From Amycolatopsis umgeniensis (GTDB lineage: Bacteria; Actinomycetota; Actinomycetes; Mycobacteriales; Pseudonocardiaceae), in contig NZ_JACHMX010000001.1 of the NCBI RefSeq assembly GCF_014205155.1, positions 8,680,001-8,744,000 on the forward strand: a DNA stretch of 64,000 nt. The letters run 5' to 3'. A program made the position numbers and the translations under genes. Of this stretch, positions 26,358 to 33,635 are shown one piece after another (positions within the stretch are counted from its first letter, which is position 1; every line of letters begins with the position of its first letter). Under the pieces are notes generated by a model. It worked only from the letters and a program-made list of their open reading frames with translations, ran no database searches and had not been told where the DNA came from.

Positions 26358-26852
26358 TCAGTCGGTGTAGTTCTGGCCGGGAGGCATTCCGGGGATCGGC
26401 TTGGCGATGAGTGCGGCGGGGGCGAAGAAGCCGATGTGGGCGATCGCCATGACGAGCGTCCAGAGCGCCTTGGCGTCGTAGCACGCGGATGCGTTGGCGT
26501 ACAACGAATCGGGGACACGCTCGCCGGACGGGTTCGGAGTGAGGACGGCCTCCGTCAGCTCCAGTGCGACCCGTTCCGCGTCGGTGAAGCAGGTGGCGTC
26601 CTGCCAGGTCGCCACGCCGGTGATGCGGTCCTCGGGCTCGCCGGCCTGGCGAAGGTTGCGGGTTTCGCGAATGGTGAAGTACGTGCTGCCGAGGATCTGC
26701 CCGGCACGCAGCTGCAGCAGGCTGACGGTCGTCAGGGGGATCGCGCCGTTCCTGAGTACCTTGTGCAGACCGTCGGCGACTTCGGCCATCTCGGGGACGA
26801 AGGGGATCGGGTTCGGCATGCGCGACCGCGGGCCCGTCGTAGTCATGGACAT
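26358..26852 (-). CDS. Carboxymuconolactone decarboxylase-family protein (ECF41 partner)
   Basis: 164-aa AhpD-like all-helical protein. The region VSLLQLRAGQILGSTYFTIRETRN, then ATCFTDAERVALELTEAV and CYDAKALWTLVMAIAHIGFF is typical of CMD/AhpD-like folds, but a CxxC redox pair is absent. ATG 26852 is chosen because AAAGGAAG lies eight bases upstream; an upstream in-frame ATG lacks one. It is the first gene of the operon divergent from the ECF41 gene. Exact activity unknown. Confidence 0.85.
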   Translation of the reverse strand: MSMTTTGPRSRMPNPIPFVPEMAEVADGLHKVLRNGAIPLTTVSLLQLRAGQILGSTYFTIRETRNLRQAGEPEDRITGVATWQDATCFTDAERVALELTEAVLTPNPSGERVPDSLYANASACYDAKALWTLVMAIAHIGFFAPAALIAKPIPGMPPGQNYTD

Positions 26853-26918
26853 GGGTGGGACTTCCTTTCGTTGTGCCCAAGAGATCCCGGCGATCCGCTC
26901 GACGTGACAGGCAGGCCT

Positions 26919-26950
26919 TGTGACACAGGCCACGAGCAAGGGGTGTCACA
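26919..26950. promoter_or_regulatory. Back-to-back TGTCACA boxes between ECF41 sigma gene and its partner operon
   Basis: TGTCACA occurs on the minus strand at 26925-26919 and on the plus strand at 26944-26950, pointing away from each other. GTCACA is the -35 element known for ECF41/SigJ promoters. CGTC-type -10 candidates follow at 14 bp (minus) and CGTA at 19 bp (plus), which are not the usual spacing, so the exact promoter assignment is uncertain. Confidence 0.5.
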
Positions 26951-27014
26951 AAGGGAGGGTGTCCGGGGTCGTATGGACCTGGCACGCTCGCGAACGAGGA
27001 GACGGGGATCGGCG

Positions 27015-27929
27015 ATGAGGGAACGGGACGAACACGAGGCGGACACCGCCATGGAGTCGGCCACCGAGGCGTTCGTGACCCATCGCAACCTGCTCTTCAC
27101 CGTGGCCTACGAGATGCTCGGTTCGGCCACCGACGCGGAGGACGTCCTGCAGGAGGCCTGGTTGCGGTGGGTAGGTGTGGACTTCGAAACCGTGCTGTCG
27201 CCGCGCGCGTTCCTGGTCCGGATCACCACCAGGCAGGCGCTCAAACGGTTGCGCACACTCGGCAGGCGCAAGGAGTCCTATGTCGGTCCGTGGCTGCCGG
27301 AGCCGCTGCTGACCGCGCCGGACGTGGCCGAGGACGTGGAGTTGGCGGACAGCGTTTCGATGGCGATGCTGCTGGTCCTGGAGACACTCGCGCCCACCGA
27401 ACGAGCGGTCTTCGTGCTGCGCGAGGTCTTCGCCCTCGACTACGACGAGATCGCCGAAGCCGTCGGCAAGACTTCCGGCACCGTGCGCCAGATCGCGCAC
27501 CGGGCACGAGCGCACGTCGCGGCCCGCCGTCCCCGAGGCACCGGTACCCCCGCCGAACATCGGGCCGCGCTCCAGGCCTTCCAGGCGGCCCTCGAAACCG
27601 GCGACCTCCAGGGCCTGCTGGACATCCTCGCGCCGGATGTCGTCGCCCTCAGCGACGGCGGCGGCGTCAAACACGCGCTGCTGCGGCCGATCGTCGGCGC
27701 GGACAAGGTGGCCCGGCTGCTGGCGGGCGGCTGGTGGAAACGCGAGGCGGAAAGGTCGGTCGAGCCGGTGCAGATCAACGGCGGACCGGGACTGCTCATC
27801 CGTGTCGACGGCGAGATCGACGGCGTGCTGGCGGTGCGCGTGGGGAACGGCCACGTCACCGGCGCGTACCACGTGCGCAATCCCGAGAAACTGGCTGGCG
27901 TGGAGCGCGAGATCACCGTGAGCCGCTGA
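27015..27929 (+). CDS. sigJ: ECF41-group RNA polymerase sigma factor (SigJ-like)
   Basis: 304-aa extracytoplasmic-function sigma factor with a fused regulatory tail. Regions 2 and 4 are clear (LLFTVAYEMLGSATDAEDVLQEAWLRW; LAPTERAVFVLREVFALDYDEIAEAVGKT). The linker WLPEP at 93-97, DGGG in the SnoaL-like C-terminus and NPEKL near the end are the ECF41 signatures. In this group the tail replaces a separate anti-sigma factor. It is divergent from the CMD/oxidoreductase operon, its expected regulon. ATG 27015 is taken; ATG 27051 is possible. The 3' end overlaps the phosphotransferase gene by 17 bp, tail to tail. Confidence 0.9.
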   Translation: MRERDEHEADTAMESATEAFVTHRNLLFTVAYEMLGSATDAEDVLQEAWLRWVGVDFETVLSPRAFLVRITTRQALKRLRTLGRRKESYVGPWLPEPLLTAPDVAEDVELADSVSMAMLLVLETLAPTERAVFVLREVFALDYDEIAEAVGKTSGTVRQIAHRARAHVAARRPRGTGTPAEHRAALQAFQAALETGDLQGLLDILAPDVVALSDGGGVKHALLRPIVGADKVARLLAGGWWKREAERSVEPVQINGGPGLLIRVDGEIDGVLAVRVGNGHVTGAYHVRNPEKLAGVEREITVSR

Positions 27930-28875
27930 ACTCGTCGTGATCAGGCTCCGTCTTCCCACTACGACGGAGGCGCTCGCGGGCCTCACTCTCGGACAACGAG
28001 GTGACGGGTTTCCCGACCGTGTGCTGATACTTGGCGTCGTAGGCCCTGGTCCACACTCCGGCCGCCCACGACAGCTCGAGTTCGTCGGCGCTGAGCTCCC
28101 GGCCGCGAGCGTGGCTGTACGCGTCGAGGAACCGCTCCGTGTCCTCGACCGTGGCCAACTCGTCCACGTCGACGGTCGAATACAGCGCGGCGGCAAAGCC
28201 GACGAGGACGGCTTCGCTGTCGACGATCGTGCTGTCCCAATCGTGCACCACCAGCAACGCGTTTCCGCTCCAGCGCAGATTGCCGGCAATCCAGTCACAG
28301 TGACCGATCACGGCTTCGGACTCGCCGGCTCGCAGCCGGTTACGGGCGCGGCGCCCGGCATCGTCGATCCACTCCGGACCGGCCACCCCGTTGAGGTCGA
28401 CGTCAGAACCCTCGGGGCACGGCCAAAGTCCGCCTTCCGCGTGGTCCCACGCGGCCCACGACGGCGCCGGGTCGAGCGTGGACACCTCAGCAGGACTCGG
28501 AGCGAGCCGGATCAGCCGTGCGAATGCTTCAGCGAAGGCCCGCCCGGCATGGTCTTCGCTCGGGAGTGGAGCGCCGCCGGGGACGTAAGCCTCCGCGGTG
28601 GCGACGTCCTCGCCGAAAGCCTCGGCACGGGTGAGCGGCTGAGGGCACGGATAACCGGCCTTGAACAAGCGGCGCTGGACTTCGACGCAGGCCGCCATCC
28701 GCGGCGAGTCCGGACGCACCTTGACCACGACGTCCTGGCCGTCGGCCAGCCGAAGCCCGATGACGGTCGAGAGGTGCCCGGAACTGAAGATCTCCTCCGA
28801 CGGCGGGCTACCCAGATGCTTCGCGCACCACTGGGCAAGACGAGCCGGATCGACGGCCTGCGAGCGAGGTGACAT
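27913..28875 (-). CDS. Aminoglycoside phosphotransferase/choline kinase-like protein
   Basis: 320-aa APH-fold kinase. The catalytic loop reads GHCDWIAGNL (HxDxxxxN) and the metal Asp is in VVHDWDS; the N-lobe Lys is in DVVVKVRPDS. Members act on small molecules such as aminoglycosides, macrolides or choline, or have unassigned roles. ATG 28875 starts MSPRSQAVDPARL. No resistance cluster surrounds it, so the substrate is not predictable. Confidence 0.82.
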   Translation of the reverse strand: MSPRSQAVDPARLAQWCAKHLGSPPSEEIFSSGHLSTVIGLRLADGQDVVVKVRPDSPRMAACVEVQRRLFKAGYPCPQPLTRAEAFGEDVATAEAYVPGGAPLPSEDHAGRAFAEAFARLIRLAPSPAEVSTLDPAPSWAAWDHAEGGLWPCPEGSDVDLNGVAGPEWIDDAGRRARNRLRAGESEAVIGHCDWIAGNLRWSGNALLVVHDWDSTIVDSEAVLVGFAAALYSTVDVDELATVEDTERFLDAYSHARGRELSADELELSWAAGVWTRAYDAKYQHTVGKPVTSLSESEARERLRRSGKTEPDHDEFSGSR

Positions 28876-29067
28876 CTGAGAATCCTGACACGCGTTGGCG
28901 CTGGAAGCGGTCCCGAGCCTTGAAAACCGCGCACGATGAACTGGCGAGTCGATGGCTTCGAGGCCTAACCGGTCGAACGCCGTTTCCTGTTTCCTTTGAA
29001 CGCCCGCCGGGCCGGGTCCATGGAATAGAGTGAATCCGGACTATCTCGAAATGGAAAGGCATTGTGC

Positions 29068-29493
29068 ATGACGAGCCGGTTCGAATGGTTGACCATCGAC
29101 AGCGTGGACCCACGGCGGCTGGCGGATTTCTGGTGCGACGTTCTGGGTTACGTCGTTTACGGGGACAAGAACGGCGCCACGGTCGAGATCGGGCCCGATC
29201 CGGAGGAGCCGGACGAACAACGGTTGGCCGCGTTGCGCGGCGGGCCCGCTGTGCCGAGTATGGTTTTCGTCCGTGTTCCCGAAGCCAAGTCCATCGTCAA
29301 GAATCGGCTGCACGTCGAGATTTGTCCGATCGACAGTGACCAGCAGACCGAACTGAAGCGGTTGCTCGCGCTCGGCGCGTCCAAGGCGGACGTGGGACAG
29401 GGAGACGGTCGGTCCTGGGTGGTACTGGCAGACCCGGAAGGGAACGAGTTCTGCCTGGCACGCAGCCTCGCGCCGGGAGAGTTCGACCTGTAG
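29068..29493 (+). CDS. VOC-family (glyoxalase-like) protein
   Basis: 141-aa metal-binding vicinal-oxygen-chelate fold protein. Two beta-alpha-beta-beta-beta units are visible: RFEWLTIDSVDPRRLADFWCDVLGYVV, and later LHVEICPIDSDQQTELKRLLALGA ending in WVVLADPEGNEFCLA. ATG 29068 follows GAAAGG at eight bases; TTG 29062 is less likely. It may bind or modify a small molecule (resistance or dioxygenase-like). The 190 bp upstream hold no recognisable gene. Confidence 0.85.
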   Translation: MTSRFEWLTIDSVDPRRLADFWCDVLGYVVYGDKNGATVEIGPDPEEPDEQRLAALRGGPAVPSMVFVRVPEAKSIVKNRLHVEICPIDSDQQTELKRLLALGASKADVGQGDGRSWVVLADPEGNEFCLARSLAPGEFDL

Positions 29494-29593
29494 GTCGTCC
29501 GGCATGCCCGCTCGACACCGGGGAACCCGTCGATCCGGGATGAGCGCTACCCGCCGAGGCCGCGTTCCGCCGTTTGGATGCGATGATCGGCGG

Positions 29594-30934
29594 GTGACCT
29601 CGGGTAACGCGCAGGGTTATCGCGATGTGGCCGAAGCCGCCTGGCGGTGGGTGCTGGATCAGGTGCGGTGGGACGACGGGCCGTGGATTCCCGAATCGGC
29701 GGGAATTTCGGAAATCTCGGAGTACCGCGACACCATGTACAGCGGGGTGGGCGGGCTGGCCTACGTGCTGGCTGAGATCCGGTTCGCCCGGGGTTGGACG
29801 GCCGAGGAGCGGGGTGTCGCGGAGGCGATCGTCAACCGGCTCACCGGTCGAATCGAGGACGAGATCGACTGCAGCCTCTTCGGCGGGCTGGTCAGCTCCA
29901 TCGGCGTGCTGACCGCGCTCGAGGTTCCCGGGGCACAGGCGGCCGTCGACAGGCTGATCGCGCTGCGCACCCGGGACGGTTGGCCACAAACGGCCATTGG
30001 GCCACCAGGTTTCCTGCCGGACACCCTGGTCAACGACGCCACTCTCGGCACGGCCGGGATCCTGCTCGGCGCGTTGTGGGCCCGACGCGCGGGGGTGGCC
30101 AACGCCGGCGACCTCGGTGCACAGGCTGCCGATGTGCTGATGGCGGACCGGGAGCAGGTGCCGACCGGGGTCAACTGGCACTGGGTACCGCACCGGTTCC
30201 ATGCCGAGCCTGCCAGGGAGATGCCCAACTTCTCGCACGGCCTCGCAGGAATCGCGGCGTCGCTAGCTCTGGCCGGCACCGAGCTCGACCGGCCTGACCT
30301 GACCGGCGCGGCCGTTCTCGGCGCGGAACATCTGGTGACGCTGGGCCGCACCGACGGCGGGGGATTCGTCGTGCCGCGCACTATCCCCAGCAAACCGGGC
30401 CAGGACGTCTACACCTACAACTGGTGCCACGGCCCCGCCGGGACCTCGCTGCTCTTCCTCGCCCTCGATCTCGCCGGAGTCGAGGACGTGGCGGGTGAAC
30501 CGCCACTGGCGTGGCATCGCCGATGCCTGCACAGCACTCGTAGTTCCGGCCTGCCCGCCAGACGGCACCCCGGCTTCTGGGACAACGACGGACGTTGCTG
30601 CGGGACGACCGGCGTTGGTGAGGTGTTTCTGGACTCCTGGCAGCGCTTCGGCCGCACCGACGATCTCGAGTTCGCCGTGCACCTGGCCGACACCCTGGTC
30701 GAGCGCGCGGTGCGGGACGGACCGCACGCCTACTGGCGGTTCATCGAACACCTCGGTCCAGAGCCGCTGCTGCCACCGGGGGTCGGCTGGATGCAAGGAG
30801 CGGCCGGCATCGCGGCGTTCCTCTTCCGGATCAGCCGCGTCCTGCGCGACGGGCGCGACGCCACCCCTGTCACACGCATGGACAGCTGGTGGGCACTCCC
30901 CACCCCGGACACCGGTCGAGGGCCTCGGGGCTGA
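29594..30934 (+). CDS. Stand-alone LanC-like protein (lanthionine cyclase fold)
   Basis: About 446-aa alpha/alpha-barrel protein. Seven helical repeats with Gly-rich turns are visible (YSGVGGLAYVLAEI, LFGGLVSSIGVLTAL, FSHGLAGIAASLAL). Zinc-site candidates are YNWCHGPAGT and RCCGTTGVGE; the latter has CCG where many LanC proteins have CHG. The end reads GWMQGAAGIAAFLFRIS. There is no dehydratase, precursor peptide or transporter beside it, so it is not an obvious lanthipeptide cluster; it resembles LANCL-type orphan proteins. The start is uncertain: GTG 29594 or ATG 29540, both with weak ribosome sites. Confidence 0.8.
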   Translation: MTSGNAQGYRDVAEAAWRWVLDQVRWDDGPWIPESAGISEISEYRDTMYSGVGGLAYVLAEIRFARGWTAEERGVAEAIVNRLTGRIEDEIDCSLFGGLVSSIGVLTALEVPGAQAAVDRLIALRTRDGWPQTAIGPPGFLPDTLVNDATLGTAGILLGALWARRAGVANAGDLGAQAADVLMADREQVPTGVNWHWVPHRFHAEPAREMPNFSHGLAGIAASLALAGTELDRPDLTGAAVLGAEHLVTLGRTDGGGFVVPRTIPSKPGQDVYTYNWCHGPAGTSLLFLALDLAGVEDVAGEPPLAWHRRCLHSTRSSGLPARRHPGFWDNDGRCCGTTGVGEVFLDSWQRFGRTDDLEFAVHLADTLVERAVRDGPHAYWRFIEHLGPEPLLPPGVGWMQGAAGIAAFLFRISRVLRDGRDATPVTRMDSWWALPTPDTGRGPRG

Positions 30935-30962
30935 GCCGGCAGCGGGGGCGTTTGCCGGTGAG

Positions 30963-31002
30963 CGGTCTGTCCCCTCGGCGTGTACACCGAAGGGACAGAC
31001 CG
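30963..31002. terminator. Bidirectional terminator-like hairpin
   Basis: CGGTCTGTCCC and GGGACAGACCG pair around an inner TCGG/CCGA stem, placed between the convergent ends of the LanC-like gene (30934) and the secreted peptidase gene (31017). No long T-run follows, as is usual in actinomycetes. Confidence 0.7.
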
Positions 31003-31016
31003 GCTTCAGTACCGCC

Positions 31017-32543
31017 CTACCGGACAGTGAACGGGCCGACAGGCACCTTCGGCTTGGCCTGCGACGACTGCGACTGAGGCGTGGGCTCGACGGCGGCACA
31101 GGTGGTGCCGTTCGGTGGCAGCTTCAGCGACACGAGGTACTGGTCGTTGATTGTGCGGGTGCACTGGCTGCGGTCGTAAACGCCGTGGCCCCAGCCTTCG
31201 TAGGTGACGAAGACGGTGGTGTCACGGGACTGCCGGTGCGCGTTGACCGCCCACTCGTACACCGTCGCCGGGTCGTGCATGGCGTTGGTCAGCAGGATCT
31301 TCGGCGCGTTGCGGAGGTGGAGCGGCCTCTGCGGGTTGGTGGCCTTGGGGAAGCCGATGCACCCCATCACGGCGCTGTGGCCGATCGACGAGCCGCGGGT
31401 GTTCGGCGCGATGCTGTTCTCCAAGTTCACCAGCGACTTGTACTCGCGATAGGAGTCGATCCGAAGGTCGTAGTCGTTGCAGAAGATGCCCGGGAACGGG
31501 TTGGGTATCGTCTCTTTCGCGGTGAACGCCGACCTCGGCGCCGGTCGGCCGTCCACGATCGTCTTGACCTGTTCGGCGAAGGCCTGCCAGTCCGGGCCGT
31601 AGGCCATGCCGACCACTCCGCTGCCGAGATCCTCCGGCGTCAGCTTGACGTTCGGATCCCAGGGCGCGGGCACCTCACCGCGCTCCGCCTTCGCCAGCAG
31701 GTCCTTCCAGATCTTGCGGAGATCCTGGCCGTGGAACGGCGACGCCGGAGTGCGGTCGTTCCACTTCACCCATTCCTGGAACGAGTCCTCCGCACCACGC
31801 GCCTCCGAGGCGACGAACCGCTTCGTGCCGAGGCTGTGGTCCATGTTGGAGTCGATGATCATGGCGCGGATGTTCTTGCCGTACCGCTCCGCGTAGTGCT
31901 GTCCCATGATCGTGCCGTACGAGATGCCGTAGTAGTTGATCTTCTTCTCGCCGAGGGCCCGGCGGATCGAATCGATGTCGTGCGCCACGTCGGCGGTCGA
32001 CGCGTGATCGAAGATCGGACCGGACTGCTTGCGGCAGTCCGCACGCAGCTCCTTGTTCGACGCGACCAGCCGATCGTATTCGGCCGCGTTCTTCGGGTAG
32101 TTCGACGGCTGCTTGGCGAGCACCTCGGCCGAGCACTTGATCGGCTGGCTGCGCGCGACGCCACGCGGGTCGAAGCCCACGACGTCGAACTTCTCCGAAA
32201 TCTCCTTGCTGAAGTACCCGTCGGCCGCGAACGCGAAGTCGACGCCCGAACCACCCGGGCCGCCCGGGTTGATCACCATCGCACCGATCCGCTTCGACGG
32301 ATCGGTGGCCTTTCGACGAGCGACGGCGAGACCGAACTTCTCCCCGTTCGGCTTGGTGTAGTCGATCGGCAGCGTGAGGGTGCCACATTCGACATGCGGC
32401 GCCTCCGCGCACGGCTTCCACCCGATCGCCCCGACCGCGTACTCCGGCTGCCCTTCCGGAGCCGCGGTCGCGACGGAACTCCCACCCAGTACCAACGCAG
32501 AACTCGCGAGCGCGGTCGCAAGGACGCGCACCACCTGCTGCAT
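31017..32543 (-). CDS. Secreted alpha/beta-hydrolase, tripeptidyl aminopeptidase (TAP) family
   Basis: 508-aa exported serine peptidase. A signal peptide spans about residues 1-28 (VLATALASSALVLGGSSVATAAP). The oxyanion segment INPGGPGGSG, the nucleophile elbow YYGISYGT and the C-terminal TAP-like domain with the catalytic His in EGWGHGVY match Streptomyces SlpD/E and tripeptidyl aminopeptidases. It would trim tripeptides from extracellular peptides. ATG 32543 follows GGGAGG, a strong ribosome site. A frameshifted secreted-protein gene lies upstream. Confidence 0.9.
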   Translation of the reverse strand: MQQVVRVLATALASSALVLGGSSVATAAPEGQPEYAVGAIGWKPCAEAPHVECGTLTLPIDYTKPNGEKFGLAVARRKATDPSKRIGAMVINPGGPGGSGVDFAFAADGYFSKEISEKFDVVGFDPRGVARSQPIKCSAEVLAKQPSNYPKNAAEYDRLVASNKELRADCRKQSGPIFDHASTADVAHDIDSIRRALGEKKINYYGISYGTIMGQHYAERYGKNIRAMIIDSNMDHSLGTKRFVASEARGAEDSFQEWVKWNDRTPASPFHGQDLRKIWKDLLAKAERGEVPAPWDPNVKLTPEDLGSGVVGMAYGPDWQAFAEQVKTIVDGRPAPRSAFTAKETIPNPFPGIFCNDYDLRIDSYREYKSLVNLENSIAPNTRGSSIGHSAVMGCIGFPKATNPQRPLHLRNAPKILLTNAMHDPATVYEWAVNAHRQSRDTTVFVTYEGWGHGVYDRSQCTRTINDQYLVSLKLPPNGTTCAAVEPTPQSQSSQAKPKVPVGPFTVR

Positions 32544-32738
32544 GGATTTCCTCCCTAGGTCCCCATGGCTGAAAGGAGAAAACTTCCACGATCGAGTGAC
32601 GGTGACAACCGTCTGAGGTAGCAGTCCGAATCAGTCTGTAGTCGGACAACCACCATCGGTTGGCCGCGGTGCCCTCTGTCCACGGTCGGATGCTTCGCCG
32701 TTGCCCGGGCATGGTCGACGCCGGGATCCGGGGTTCGG

Positions 32739-33193
32739 TCAGAAGTCGCGGTACACCCACTTCTCCGTGTGTCCTTGGCCTGCCCCCGGGGCGTCCAGGA
32801 AACCTTGATGAGGGTGGCGCCACCTGCGACGTCCGCGGAAACCGGGACATGGATCGAATGGTTCTTGTCGCAGTGCTGCTTCGAACTTCCGCTGCCGAGA
32901 TAGGTGGACTTCGCGTAGGAGTCGCCCCAGACAAATCGGCACCCGACGGCGTGCAGGGTTCCGTCGATGGTCACAGTCCTGTTGCTGAAGGTGACGGTGC
33001 CGTGGAGGACGCTAGCGCCATACTCGACGTGCAACTCCTTTGTGACGGATTCCAGTGCGGCCGTGGCGGCCGGCGCACCTGCGAGAACGAGTACGACAGT
33101 GGCCGCACTGGCCGCCGCGGTTCCGCGGAGTCGCCTGGTGCGGCTCCCGGCCGTCGGCTCGGGATGCGATGTGGACCTCAGCATCGAGACCAA
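32739..33193 (-). pseudogene. Small secreted protein with probable frameshift near its C-terminus
   Basis: About 150 codons. A signal peptide is clear (GTAAASAATVVLVLAGAPAATA), followed by a beta-rich domain (TKELHVEYGASVLHGTVTFSNRTVTIDG) with two cysteines. After ATLIKVSWTPRG the reading frame runs on as low-quality sequence to 32555, into the ribosome site of the next gene. One base added in the CCCCGGGGGC run near 32793 would instead join a better ending, QGHTEKWVYRDF and TGA at 32739. TTG 33193 is the likely start, with AGGAGG seven bases upstream; ATG 33184 is the alternative. Either a true frameshift or a sequence error. Confidence 0.55.
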
Positions 33194-33204
33194 GGAAGTC
33201 TCCT

Positions 33205-33635
33205 CCTGCGTGTTCAAGTCGGAACCCGGTGACTCCGGGCTCGCAGCCCTGCACGTCCGACGCAACGCCGAGGTTGCTACCTGCCGACCTGTTTCACCCG
33301 AATGCAGCCCTTGCGGAGGCTCGACGCCTCCGCCAGGCACACGACACGCTCGCCTCCCCGCCCGGAGTGCCGGCGGTGATCGCGTCGGACCGCCTGTTCG
33401 ATGCCGCCGTCCAAACGCTCCTGGGCGCTACCCGCCAAAAGCCGGAGTACTCGCCGCGGCGATGACCGTCAAGATTTCGGATGGCTTTCCCTCTGATGGC
33501 GGTGTGTCCGTCTGCTTCAGTGTGGAAGAGCCGTGCCTGTGCGGAATGGTCAAGAAGAGTCGTTTCGTTCGAGCTGTGGCTCCTGGCTCACCGATGCGGG
33601 AGGATCACCATCGGTGGGCGGGGAGGAAGCTGTTG
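33205..33635. other. 431-bp gap with a possible gene remnant
   Basis: Between the secreted-protein gene and the Sel1 ATPase gene I find no complete gene. The plus-strand frame from about 33277 to the stop at 33463-33465 reads DLFHPNAALAEARRLRQAHDTL, then GVPAVIASDRLFDAAVQTLLGATRQKPEYSPRR, which has protein-like composition but no start or ribosome site. It may be the C-terminal end of a decayed gene. The rest appears to be noncoding. Confidence 0.3.

Noticed and set aside
29040..29060. TTG at 29062 as start of the VOC protein
   Set aside because: ATG 29068 has the better spaced GAAAGG site and matches the usual family N-terminus.
29594..30934. Reading the LanC-like gene as part of a lanthipeptide cluster
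   Set aside because: No precursor, dehydratase, kinase-cyclase or transporter gene is present on either side.
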